Part shown: positions 51,023 through 58,999 of the stretch, piece after piece
Layout: every line of letters starts with the position of its first letter
How positions within the stretch are numbered: the stretch's first letter is position 1
From: Streptomyces sp. RPA4-2
GTDB lineage: Bacteria > Actinomycetota > Actinomycetes > Streptomycetales > Streptomycetaceae
Length of the DNA stretch: 64,000 bases
Assembly: GCF_012273515.2 (NCBI RefSeq)
Contig: NZ_CP050975.2
Span: 4,340,001 to 4,404,000, forward strand
Direction: 5' to 3'
The notes under the pieces: generated by a model
What the model saw: only the letters and a program-made list of their open reading frames with translations
Databases searched by the model: none
Told to the model about the DNA's origin: nothing
Program-made: the position numbers and the translations under genes

Positions 51023-52567
51023 TCACCCCTCGCACAGGCCACCGTCCGTGTCCGTGTCCGCCGCCCCCGTCCTGGCCGGCACCCCCAGCAGCTCCGCCAC
51101 CCGGGCCGTCGAGGTCTTCGGGGAGATCAGCTGCGACCAGTGGGCCTTCACCTTGGCGGTGACGCCGTAGCGCGGCATCTTCAGCAACTCCCTCACGATC
51201 CGCGTCTGTTCGGTGCTCATGGAGAGCGGATCCGTGGAGGCGAGGACGATGGCGGAGCCCGTGACGCTGTCGTCGAGGCGGACGTTCCGGAAGAGGGTCA
51301 TCGGGTCGGACTCCGCGCCCAGCGCCAGCCACATGATGGTCACCATGCGGGCGTCGCACACCGTGCTGCCCGCCTTCTCGTTCCCCGCGACCAGGACGGA
51401 CGCGACGGCGACCGCGAACTCCGTGACGCGGTTGCCGCCCCAGGCGGTGCCCACGGTCACCCGGCCGGGCACGGTGGACGGTTCGAGGGCGGGGTTGTCA
51501 GCCAGCCCGGAGCGGGCGTCGACGCGCTGGCGCACGGTCAGCCGCTCTCCCCAGGCGGCGCCGCCCGCGAGACCCCGGACCCGGTCGACGACCGCGGCCC
51601 AGTCGGCCGTGCGGCCCTTCCATTCGGGGAAGGCGCAGTACATCGAGGTGCCGTGCTCCAGACACGTCTGGACCTTCTCGGGGGTGACCGAGGCCCGTTC
51701 GCGGGCCGCGACCGTCGCGGCCGGGGTGCCGCCGGACTGCGCGACCGCCCCCACCAGCGTCAGGGCGAGCGCCCCCGCGAGGACCCCCTGGACGGCCCTC
51801 GTACGTCCGCCGCCGACCAGCACGGCGAGAACGGCCACGAACAGGGCGAGCCCGAGGAGGTACAGCGCGTGCCAGGCGGCGGGGCGGCCCAGCAGGTCGG
51901 AGGGGTACGGCCTGGCGCCGGTCTCGGTGACGACCGGGGACAGCCAGTCCGTCCAGCCGGTCCCGCCGGAGATGGTCCCGCCGAGCGCCTGGGTGAAGAG
52001 CAGGAAGACGAGGAGGACGGGCGCGGCGACGGCGGAACGGACCAGGCGGCCGAGGAGGACACCGAGCGCGCCGAACAGCAGGACCGTCAGCGGGCCGACG
52101 GCCAGTTCGGCCGGTGAGCCGTGCCCGACGGCACCGGGCTTGAGCGCCTCCCAGGTGAACTGGACGGTGACGCACACCGCGACGAACAGGGCCGCCGGGA
52201 CGACGGACAGCGCGTGGGCGACCGTACGCCGCCACGGTTCGACGACCAGCACCCCGAAGTGGCGCTCCGTGTCGTTGCGGTGGGAGCGCAGGACGGCGCG
52301 GTTGACGCACAGCATGACCGAGAGGCCGACGAGCATCGGCATGCTCTGGGTGGCCCGGTCGACGTCCTGCAGCGCGGGGTAGTCGTCCGTCCCGGTCGCG
52401 CACCGCCACACGATCCAGCCGACGTACAGCAGCGCGACACCGAGGAAGGACACGTAGAGGCGCAGCTCGCGTGCCTCGAAGCGGGCGAGGGCGGTCACGG
52501 CCGCCCAGGGGCGCGGCTCCCGGGCCGGCTCGACGGCCTTGGCGGGGGTCTCCAGTACGGTGCTCAT
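51023..52567 (-). CDS. ABC-2-type membrane protein of the ECF sigma/ABC operon
   Basis: A 514-residue membrane protein. Six or more hydrophobic helices lie in about residues 38-300. A large soluble C-terminal part (about 310-510) follows, with two cysteines (TCLEHGTSMYCAF) and VTIMWLALGAESDP. The first half looks like an ABC-2 permease; the C-terminal domain is not recognised. The ATG overlaps the stop of the ATPase gene (ATGA at 52564-52567), indicating coupled translation. Together they probably form an ABC transporter controlled by the ECF sigma factor at the operon head. Confidence 0.72.
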   Translation of the reverse strand: MSTVLETPAKAVEPAREPRPWAAVTALARFEARELRLYVSFLGVALLYVGWIVWRCATGTDDYPALQDVDRATQSMPMLVGLSVMLCVNRAVLRSHRNDTERHFGVLVVEPWRRTVAHALSVVPAALFVAVCVTVQFTWEALKPGAVGHGSPAELAVGPLTVLLFGALGVLLGRLVRSAVAAPVLLVFLLFTQALGGTISGGTGWTDWLSPVVTETGARPYPSDLLGRPAAWHALYLLGLALFVAVLAVLVGGGRTRAVQGVLAGALALTLVGAVAQSGGTPAATVAARERASVTPEKVQTCLEHGTSMYCAFPEWKGRTADWAAVVDRVRGLAGGAAWGERLTVRQRVDARSGLADNPALEPSTVPGRVTVGTAWGGNRVTEFAVAVASVLVAGNEKAGSTVCDARMVTIMWLALGAESDPMTLFRNVRLDDSVTGSAIVLASTDPLSMSTEQTRIVRELLKMPRYGVTAKVKAHWSQLISPKTSTARVAELLGVPARTGAADTDTDGGLCEG

Positions 52568-53427
52568 CCCGCCGTCACCTCCGCGGGCACGCCGTCGAGG
52601 GCGAGCAAGTATCCGTCCTCCAGGGTCGGTTCGAGGAGTGCGGCGCCCGGCGGCGGGTCGCCGACGTTGCGGAAGGAGCCCGTGCCCGTACGCCATCCGG
52701 CGCGTGCGGCCGGGTCGCGCTCGGAGCTGCTCCACACATGACCCGCGGCGCGTGCGGCGAGGTCGGCGGGGGTGCCCTCGAAGAGGACGCGTCCGCGGGC
52801 CATCACGATGACGCGGTGGCAGAGCATCGCGACGTCCTCGGTCTGGTGGGTGGAGAGGAGGACGGTGCGTTGCTCTCCCGCCTGGGCGATCAACTCACGG
52901 AAGCGCATGCGCTGTTCGGGGTCGAGGCCGACGGTGGGCTCGTCGAGGACGAGGAAGCCGGGGTCGCCGACGAGGGCCGCGGCCAGCGCGACCCGCTGGC
53001 GCATACCGCCGGACAGCTTCTTGATCCGCTTGCCGCGTACGTCGGTCAGGTCGACGGACTCCAGGACCCGGCGCACCTCGCCGTGCCGGGCCGTGCGGTC
53101 CGTCTGCTCCTTCAGGATCGCCACGTAGTCGACGAACTCGAAGGCCGTGAAGTCCGGGTGGAATCCCGGGGCCTGCGGCAGATAGCCGAGCGCGCGCCGG
53201 ACGTTCTGCCGCCCCGCCGTCGTGGCCGGGTCGTGTCCGAGCACCGTGAAGGCTCCCCGGTCGGCGGGCACGGCGGTGGCGAGCACCCGCAACAGGGTGG
53301 TCTTTCCGGCCCCGTTGGGACCGATGAGCCCGGTGACCCCTTCCTGGAGCCGCAGCGACACGTCATCGAGGGCGGAGGTCCTGCCGTAGCTGAGGCTCAG
53401 CCCGGAGGCGGAGACGGTGGGGGTCAT
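52564..53427 (-). CDS. ABC transporter ATP-binding protein
   Basis: A 287-residue ATPase. Walker A is GPNGAGKTT, the Q-loop is GYLPQAPGF, the signature LSGGMRQRVAL, Walker B FLVLDEPTVGLD and the H-loop LLSTHQTED. It belongs to the multidrug/antibiotic export group of ABC-2 systems. The C-terminal extension after residue 220 is variable. It couples to the membrane protein gene by ATGA overlap. A 130-bp purine-rich stretch separates it from the small membrane protein upstream in the operon. Confidence 0.92.
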   Translation of the reverse strand: MTPTVSASGLSLSYGRTSALDDVSLRLQEGVTGLIGPNGAGKTTLLRVLATAVPADRGAFTVLGHDPATTAGRQNVRRALGYLPQAPGFHPDFTAFEFVDYVAILKEQTDRTARHGEVRRVLESVDLTDVRGKRIKKLSGGMRQRVALAAALVGDPGFLVLDEPTVGLDPEQRMRFRELIAQAGEQRTVLLSTHQTEDVAMLCHRVIVMARGRVLFEGTPADLAARAAGHVWSSSERDPAARAGWRTGTGSFRNVGDPPPGAALLEPTLEDGYLLALDGVPAEVTAG

Positions 53428-53450
53428 ACGGCGCTCCTGCGGGAGTGGTC

Positions 53451-53545
53451 GAAGAAGGAACAGGAAGAGGTGGAGGGAAAGGCGGAGAGGACGGAGAGGG
53501 GGGAGAGCGGGGTGAGGGGGGAGAAGGGGCGGGCCGGGGAGGTGG
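53451..53545. repeat. Polypurine-biased tract within the operon
   Basis: On the plus strand, about 80 bases from 53451 contain only about seven pyrimidines. The gap lies between two genes of the minus-strand operon, so the transcript is pyrimidine-rich here. Confidence 0.6.
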
Positions 53546-53557
53546 CCGCGGGCGGCC

Positions 53558-53812
53558 TCACCCGTCGCACCCGCCGTCGTTCCCGCCGCCGCACCCGCCG
53601 GTGTCCCAGCCGATGTCTCCTCCGGAGGACCGTCGGCGGTCCGGGGCGCAGAGGACCAGGAGAAGCAGCTCGACCGCGAACGCCGCGAGCGAGGCGGCCG
53701 TCAGCAGCACGGCCTTCAGGAGACGCAGCCGCCGCTCCCTCCGGGTGACCGTGACGACCGGCCCGGCCGGTGCGACTGCCGTGGCCTGAGCGGGGGGTGT
53801 GCGGTCCGTCAT
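53558..53812 (-). CDS. Small membrane protein after the anti-sigma factor
   Basis: An 84-residue protein with one long hydrophobic segment (LLTAASLAAFAVELLLLVLC, about 37-56), a basic N-terminal flank (RRERRLRLLK) and a Gly/Asp-rich tail with two cysteines (GGCGGGNDGGCDG). Its ATG overlaps the stop of the anti-sigma gene (ATGA at 53809-53812), so it is part of the same operon. Function unknown. Confidence 0.65.
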   Translation of the reverse strand: MTDRTPPAQATAVAPAGPVVTVTRRERRLRLLKAVLLTAASLAAFAVELLLLVLCAPDRRRSSGGDIGWDTGGCGGGNDGGCDG

Positions 53813-54702
53813 CCCGTGCCTCCTCCGGTGAACCCCCGGAACGGCTTCCAGGGGGACGACGCGTCGAACCCGTCGCGCGCCAGGTACAGCAGCCCGGCGG
53901 CCAGCACGGCCACCGTGGCGGCGACGCCCTGCCCGGCCGCCGTGAACGGCGCGAGTGTGCCGTGGTGGGGCCCGGCCGCCGACGCCGTCAGCGCGAGCAG
54001 CGTCACCCACACCGTGCCGACCAGGCCGGGCGCGAGCACCGGGCCCAGCCGGGGCGTCAGCGCGAGCCCGGTCCCGGTGAGGGCCAGCGCGGGCAGCAGC
54101 CAGGCCAGCGCGCGCAGCCCGTACGAGGGCAGGGCGAGGGTGGCGAGACCGTTCAGGCCGAGGACGACGGTCAGCACGGCGAGCGTGCGGATCATCAGCA
54201 GCCGGAATCCGTGCGTCGGTGAGACGACCGCCATCTCGTACGTCGGGTCGAGCACGGGCCCGTACGACAGGGCGACCCCGGCGAGCGGGAGCAGCGGCGC
54301 GAGGGCCAGGAACAGGTTGGGCGCGGTGGCGGACTGCGTCGAGTTGGCCGCCGCCACGGTCATGACCAGGACGGCGGCGACCGCTCCCAGCCAGGAGCGG
54401 CGCAGTACGGGTGCGGCCGCCAGCAGGCGCGCGGTGTGGTCGGCGACGCCGATGCGCAGCAGCAGTGACTCGAACAGGCGCGGCCGGGGCGCGTCCAGTT
54501 CGGCGTCGAGCCGCTCCCACCCGGCGTCCAGCGCGACCGGGTCGGCCGCCGCGGAGAGCGTCTCGCGGCAGTGCGCGCACGCGGCGAGGTGGGTGTCCGC
54601 GGACCAGAGCCGGGGCGGGGCGAGTTCGCCTCGCGCGTAGGCCCGGATGTCCTCCTCCGGCACGTGCCAGGCGGTGCCGGTGTCCTTGTCGATGCCGCTC
54701 AT
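53809..54702 (-). CDS. Zinc-finger anti-sigma factor, multi-pass membrane
   Basis: A 297-residue membrane protein. The N-terminal cytoplasmic part has the zinc-binding anti-sigma motif HLAACAHC (about residues 37-44). It is followed by about six membrane segments (for example WLGAVAAVLVMTVAAANS, LFLALAPLLPLAGVALS), more than the single helix of standard anti-sigma proteins. It should hold the ECF sigma factor inactive at the membrane. Its ATG overlaps the sigma factor stop (ATGA at 54699-54702), and its stop overlaps the next start. Confidence 0.85.
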   Translation of the reverse strand: MSGIDKDTGTAWHVPEEDIRAYARGELAPPRLWSADTHLAACAHCRETLSAAADPVALDAGWERLDAELDAPRPRLFESLLLRIGVADHTARLLAAAPVLRRSWLGAVAAVLVMTVAAANSTQSATAPNLFLALAPLLPLAGVALSYGPVLDPTYEMAVVSPTHGFRLLMIRTLAVLTVVLGLNGLATLALPSYGLRALAWLLPALALTGTGLALTPRLGPVLAPGLVGTVWVTLLALTASAAGPHHGTLAPFTAAGQGVAATVAVLAAGLLYLARDGFDASSPWKPFRGFTGGGTG

Positions 54703-55241
54703 GCCAGTGCCTCCCGCAGCTGCTTGCGCGCCCGCAGGGCCCGCGTCTTGACCGTGCCGGGCGGTATGCCGAGCAGGACGGCCGCCTCCCTGGTGGTGAG
54801 GCCGTCGATCACCGTGGCCTGGAGCACCGCCCGCAGTTCGGGCGAGAGCCGGACCAGGGCGCCCGCGAGGTCTCCGTGCTCCACCCCCGCGAGCACGCGT
54901 TCCTCGGCGGACGCCTCGTCCCGGTGGCGCAGGCGGGCCAGGGCCTGCCGCATCCGGCCGCGTGCGCCGTCGCCGCGCAGGGTGTCGATCAGCCGCCGGG
55001 AACCGACGCGCCAGAGCCAGCCGGCCGCGTCGCCCTCCTCCCGGTAGCGCGCGGTACCGCGCCAGACGGCGAGGAACGTCTCCTGTACGACGTCGTCGAC
55101 CACCTCGGCGTCCGCGCACCGGCCGCGCAGGCGCGCGGTCAGCCACGGCGCGTATCGCCGGTACAGCTCCTCGAAGGCGCGACGGTCCCCGTCCGCCGCG
55201 ATGGCCCGCAGCAGCTCCCCGTCGCTTCTCGTTTCCCTCAC
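54699..55241 (-). CDS. ECF-family RNA polymerase sigma factor
   Basis: A 180-residue sigma factor of the extracytoplasmic-function type. Region 2 (AFEELYRRYAPWL, DDVVQETFLAVWR) is at about 20-85 and region 4 (LSPELRAVLQATVIDGLTTREAAVLLG, GTVKTRALRARKQLR) at about 130-178. It heads an operon with its membrane anti-sigma factor, a small membrane protein and an ABC system, which it probably controls. GTG 55241 has GAGGTGAC upstream. A GAAC-N15-GTC sequence just before could be its own promoter. Confidence 0.9.
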   Translation of the reverse strand: MRETRSDGELLRAIAADGDRRAFEELYRRYAPWLTARLRGRCADAEVVDDVVQETFLAVWRGTARYREEGDAAGWLWRVGSRRLIDTLRGDGARGRMRQALARLRHRDEASAEERVLAGVEHGDLAGALVRLSPELRAVLQATVIDGLTTREAAVLLGIPPGTVKTRALRARKQLREALA

Positions 55242-55253
55242 GTCACCTCATCG

Positions 55254-55276
55254 GACGAGCCCCGGCGATCGGTTCA
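55254..55276 (-). promoter_or_regulatory. Possible autoregulated ECF promoter
   Basis: On the minus strand GAAC is followed after 15 bp by GTC, close to the GGAAC-N15/16-GTC pattern of many ECF promoters, at the right distance before the sigma gene start. Confidence 0.3.
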
Positions 55277-55322
55277 TGTTCTCGCCGACGGATTTCGCAC
55301 TTGACTCAAGGCACCCTTCTGC

Positions 55323-55358
55323 ACCACCCTTTCACTACTCAATTAGTGAAAGGGTGGT
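55323..55358. promoter_or_regulatory. Large perfect inverted repeat, YtrA-type operator
   Basis: ACCACCCTTTCACTA (55323-55337) and TAGTGAAAGGGTGGT (55344-55358) are perfect 15-bp arms with a 6-bp spacer. It ends 5 bp before the regulator start codon, covering the expected promoter and ribosome binding region. Confidence 0.8.
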
Positions 55359-55363
55359 TACGA

Positions 55364-55768
55364 GTGGTGGAGTACCGCATCGACCGGCGCAGCGGTGTCG
55401 CCACGTACGTCCAGATCGTCCAGCAGACCAAGCAGGCCCTGCGGCTGGGCCTGCTCGAACCCGGCGACAAGCTCCCCACCGCCCGCGAGGTCGTGGAAGC
55501 CACCGCGATCAATCCGAACACCGTCCTCAAGGCCTACCGCGAGCTGGAGCGCGAAGGCCTGGTCGAGGCCAGACGCGGCCTCGGCACCTTCGTACGCCGC
55601 TCGCTCGGCATCACCGCCCCGGCCGACTCGCCCCTGCGCGCCGAACTGGACGCCTGGGTGACACGGGCTCGCGCGGCGGGGCTCGGCCGGGACGACATGG
55701 CGGCGCTCTTCGCCTCCGCAATCGACGACCGCTTCACTCAGGAACACGCCAAGGGAGATCAGGAATGA
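55364..55768 (+). CDS. YtrA-subfamily GntR regulator
   Basis: A 134-residue short GntR regulator. The winged helix (VQIVQQTKQALRLGLLEPGD, AINPNTVLKAYRELEREGLV) fills residues 14-80, and a short helical C-terminus serves for dimerisation, as in the YtrA group that controls ABC operons. GTG 55364 (or 55367) lies just after the perfect inverted repeat. Its stop overlaps the ATPase start (ATGA at 55765-55768). Binding of the repeat and repression of its own operon is the usual mode and is inferred here. Confidence 0.9.
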   Translation: MVEYRIDRRSGVATYVQIVQQTKQALRLGLLEPGDKLPTAREVVEATAINPNTVLKAYRELEREGLVEARRGLGTFVRRSLGITAPADSPLRAELDAWVTRARAAGLGRDDMAALFASAIDDRFTQEHAKGDQE

Positions 55769-56658
55769 GCAACACCGCCATCGAGGCGGCCGGGCTCGGC
55801 AAGCGCTTCGGGCGACGCGGGAGCTGGGCACTGCGCGCGTGCTCCTTCCGGCTCCCCGCGGGACGCGTCTGCGCCGTCGTCGGTCCCAACGGCGCGGGCA
55901 AGTCGACCCTGCTGTCCCACACGGCCGGCCTGCTCGCCCCCACCGAGGGCGCCCTCACCGTGCTCGGCACCCACCCGGCCGCCGCCCGCGAGCGCGTCGC
56001 GTACGTCGCCCAGGACAAGCCGCTGTACCCGCAGCTCACCGTGGCCCAGACACTGCGCCTGGGCCAGGAGCTCAACCCCGCCCGCTGGGACGACCGGGTC
56101 GCCGGACGGATCGCGTACGAGGTCGGCGGCCTGGACCCGAAGAAGAGGATCCGCGCGCTCTCCGGCGGCCAGCGCACCCGGGTGGCCCTCGCCCTCGCAC
56201 TCGGCAAACGGCCCGAACTCCTGCTCCTGGACGAGCCGATGGCCGACCTCGACCCGCTCGCCCGGCACGAACTGATGGGCACCCTGATGGCCGAGGCCGC
56301 CGAGTACGGGACGACGGTCGTGATGTCCTCGCACGTCGTCGCCGAACTGGAGGGCTCCTGCGACTACCTGCTGCTGATAGGCGACGGCCGGGTACGGCTC
56401 GCGGGCGACCTGGACGACCTGCTGGCCGCGCACACCCTGACCACCGGCCCGGTCCGCGACCTCGCCCCGCACACCGTGGTCGAGTCCCGCACCACGGGTC
56501 GCCAGCAGACCGCCCTGATCCGCCCGCAGGGCCCCTACCCCGCCGACGCCGGAGCCACCGCGCCCTCGCTGGAGGAGCTGGTCCTCGCACACCTGCGCAA
56601 CCCCGCGGCCCCCGCGCTGATCCTCACCCCCGCCCGCGCCCAGGAGCCCGCCGTATGA
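55765..56658 (+). CDS. ABC transporter ATP-binding protein (YtrB-like)
   Basis: A 297-residue ATPase with Walker A GPNGAGKST, Q-loop YVAQDKPLY, signature LSGGQRTRVAL, Walker B LLLLDEPMADLD and H-loop MSSHVVAEL. It is the energy subunit for the two following permeases. Start and stop both overlap neighbouring genes (ATGA), so the four-gene operon is tightly coupled. YtrA-type operons in other bacteria respond to cell-wall-active compounds; the signal here is unknown. Confidence 0.92.
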   Translation: MSNTAIEAAGLGKRFGRRGSWALRACSFRLPAGRVCAVVGPNGAGKSTLLSHTAGLLAPTEGALTVLGTHPAAARERVAYVAQDKPLYPQLTVAQTLRLGQELNPARWDDRVAGRIAYEVGGLDPKKRIRALSGGQRTRVALALALGKRPELLLLDEPMADLDPLARHELMGTLMAEAAEYGTTVVMSSHVVAELEGSCDYLLLIGDGRVRLAGDLDDLLAAHTLTTGPVRDLAPHTVVESRTTGRQQTALIRPQGPYPADAGATAPSLEELVLAHLRNPAAPALILTPARAQEPAV

Positions 56659-57680
56659 CCGCGCCCGCCACCACCGGCACCCCGGCGGCACCCGTCCGCC
56701 GCCCCTCGGCCTCGCTCGGCCTGGTCCGGACGGTCCTGCGGCTGCACCGTCCGGCCCTGTACGCCGGGGCCGGCCTGTTCGCCGTCCTCACCGGCCTGCT
56801 GCTGTGGCTGCACGGCCCGGCGATGGACGCGGCGGCCACCGCCTGGCGGCAGTACGACCACTGCCAGGAGGCCGCCTGCGCCTACGACCAGGACTCGCTC
56901 CTCGTCTACAAGTCCTTCTCCCAGTACGCCACCATCGCGGTGACCTGCGTGCCGTTCCTCGTCGCCGCCTGGGCGGGCGCGTCGCTGTTCGGCCGCGAAC
57001 TGGAGACCGGCACCGCGCGGCTCTCCTGGTCCCAGTCGGTCTCCCCGGCCCGCTGGCTCGCGGTCAAGCTGGCCCTCCCGGCCGCACTCGTCACCGCCGG
57101 GACGAGCGTGCTGGTCCTGCTGCACCAGCGGACCTGGCGCAGGAGCCAGACCCGGATCGACACCGCCAAGGACTGGACCGACGCCCTCACCTTCCACGCC
57201 AACGGCCCGACCACCGTCGCCCTCGCCCTGTTCGGTCTGGCCGCCGGCGCGCTGACCGGCCTCGCACTGCGCCGCTCGCTGGCCGCGCTCGCCCTGTCGG
57301 TGCTCTGCACGGCCGCCGTCGGTCTCGGCACCGGTCTGGCCCTGCCGCACCTGTGGCCAACGGTGCGGACCGTCACCGACCTGCACCACAACGGCCCCAC
57401 GGGCGTCGGCATCACCGTCGACGAAGGTCTCCTCACCTCCACCGGCGGCCACCTCGCCGACCCGCACTGCGGCAGCGACCTCAGCACCCCGTGCCGCGAG
57501 CTGTACGCGAAACTGCGCGCCGTCGGCTTCTACCGCGACTCCCACCCGTACTCCCACTACTGGCCCCTCCAGTGGGTGGCGGCCGGGATCGTCCTGGCCC
57601 TCGCCGCGCTCGCCGTCCTCACCGCCTTCCGGCTGCTGACCCGGCAGGTCGGCGCCGCCCCGAAGGAGGCCCGCCGGTGA
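56655..57680 (+). CDS. ABC permease, first of a paralogous pair
   Basis: A 341-residue ABC-2-like membrane protein with about six hydrophobic segments (ALYAGAGLFAVLTGLLLW, VTCVPFLVAAWAGASLFG, ALALFGLAAGALTG and others). It has an external loop containing three cysteines (DHCQEAACAY, DPHCG region). It is clearly related to the next gene: both share AAWAGASL, RELExGTAxLxWxQSVSPxRWL and a SHYWPL/SHFWPL motif before the last helix. It overlaps the ATPase gene (ATGA) and the next permease (GTGA). Confidence 0.85.
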   Translation: MTAPATTGTPAAPVRRPSASLGLVRTVLRLHRPALYAGAGLFAVLTGLLLWLHGPAMDAAATAWRQYDHCQEAACAYDQDSLLVYKSFSQYATIAVTCVPFLVAAWAGASLFGRELETGTARLSWSQSVSPARWLAVKLALPAALVTAGTSVLVLLHQRTWRRSQTRIDTAKDWTDALTFHANGPTTVALALFGLAAGALTGLALRRSLAALALSVLCTAAVGLGTGLALPHLWPTVRTVTDLHHNGPTGVGITVDEGLLTSTGGHLADPHCGSDLSTPCRELYAKLRAVGFYRDSHPYSHYWPLQWVAAGIVLALAALAVLTAFRLLTRQVGAAPKEARR

Positions 57681-58612
57681 ACACCGTCAGCGGACTCCCG
57701 TGGACCGTCCTGCGCGTGCACCGCCCGGCACTCGTCCTGTGGGGCGCGTTCGTGGCCGTCGTCGCCGGGCTCCTGGTGTGGGCCGTCGAGATCGAGGCCG
57801 ACAGGGCCCGCGCGGAGCTGGCCCGCTGCGCGCACCACGACGCCTGCTCCGTCACCGCCACCCTCTTCTACGGCGCCACCATCCGCTGGGCCGGCCTCGC
57901 GCTGTGCTTCTCCTTCTGCGCCGTGGCCGCCTGGGCGGGCGCCTCCCTGGTCGCCCGGGAACTGGAGTCGGGCACCGCACAGCTCGCCTGGACCCAGTCG
58001 GTGTCGCCGGTGCGCTGGCTGACCGCCAAGCTCGCCGTACCCGCGCTGGCCCTCACGCTCGGCGGCGCGGTGCTCGTACCGCTCTTCCGCTGGGTCTGGT
58101 CGAACAACCCGGACCGGCTGGACGACGGCTGGAGCGGCTTCAACACCTTCGTCGCCCTGGGCCCGGCGACGGTCGCGTACGCCCTGTGTGCCCTGGCCGT
58201 CGGCGCGCTCGCCGGCCTGCTGCTGGGACGCGCGCTGCCCGCCCTCGGCGTCACCCTCGCCCTGATGCTGCTGCTCAACCAGATCCTGGGGACCTTCCGC
58301 GCCGACCTGTGGCCCAAGGTCACCCGGACCGGCGTCACCGCGGCCGGCCTCCCCCACCGGGCCTGGCAGCTGGAGAACGGGGTGCTCGTCCACGGCCACC
58401 GGGTCGCGAACCCCGACTACGGGCACTGCGTCGGTACGGCCGCGCGGATCCGACGCTGCGCGGCCGACCACGGCATCACCGGCCACTACGCGGTCTACCA
58501 TCCGGTCTCCCACTTCTGGCCCCTCCACCTGGTGGAGACCGGCATCGTCCTCGCCGTCGCCACCGCGGCCACCGCCACCGCCTTCCGGCTGCTGCGCCGC
58601 CGCACCGCGTAG
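57677..58612 (+). CDS. ABC permease, second of a paralogous pair
   Basis: A 311-residue membrane protein related to the preceding one: AAWAGASLVARELESGTAQL, then WTQSVSPVRWL, and YHPVSHFWPLHLVETGIVLA before the last helix. About six hydrophobic segments and a cysteine-containing loop (RCAHHDACSV) are visible. The GTG at 57677 overlaps the previous stop. The two permeases probably form a heterodimer with the ATPase. A terminator follows at 58698-58727. Confidence 0.85.
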   Translation: MNTVSGLPWTVLRVHRPALVLWGAFVAVVAGLLVWAVEIEADRARAELARCAHHDACSVTATLFYGATIRWAGLALCFSFCAVAAWAGASLVARELESGTAQLAWTQSVSPVRWLTAKLAVPALALTLGGAVLVPLFRWVWSNNPDRLDDGWSGFNTFVALGPATVAYALCALAVGALAGLLLGRALPALGVTLALMLLLNQILGTFRADLWPKVTRTGVTAAGLPHRAWQLENGVLVHGHRVANPDYGHCVGTAARIRRCAADHGITGHYAVYHPVSHFWPLHLVETGIVLAVATAATATAFRLLRRRTA

Positions 58613-58697
58613 ACCCCGCCCCGGCGCTGCGGGGAGGGGGCGGAATCAGCCGCTGCGACCTGTCCCGTACGCCCTCCACGGGGGTGGGGACGTACGC

Positions 58698-58727
58698 GGC
58701 CCCCGGACATCTGGACGTCCGGGGGCC
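58698..58727 (+). terminator. Terminator of the YtrA-type ABC operon
   Basis: A perfect 11-bp stem (GGCCCCCGGAC, GTCCGGGGGCC) with an 8-nt loop, 85 bp after the last permease stop. Confidence 0.7.
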
Positions 58728-58999
58728 GCTCCCCGATATCCCGCACGTCATGTCGCCGTAACCATCGATTCAGACGAGCTTGCGACGCTCAGCCAATGAA
58801 GCCCGCCGTGCCAGAGCCTTCGCCTCCACCGGAGAACGAGCCCCAGCCGTCGACGGCGGACGAACCCGTGTCCGTGCCCCGCCAGGGGCACTCCCGGCAG
58901 GACGAAGCCGTGAGCCGGGGAGCCGTCATCCGTCTCGCCGCGCTGCCGCCCGCCCGCTCCGACGCGCCGGTCTCGCGTCCGGCGCGGAAGAATGGGTCC

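Noticed and set aside
58796..58999. 68-residue N-terminal extension of Ppk
   Set aside because: The frame is open, but there is no ribosome binding site at 58796 and the Pro-rich stretch is not part of the family as I know it. It remains possible.
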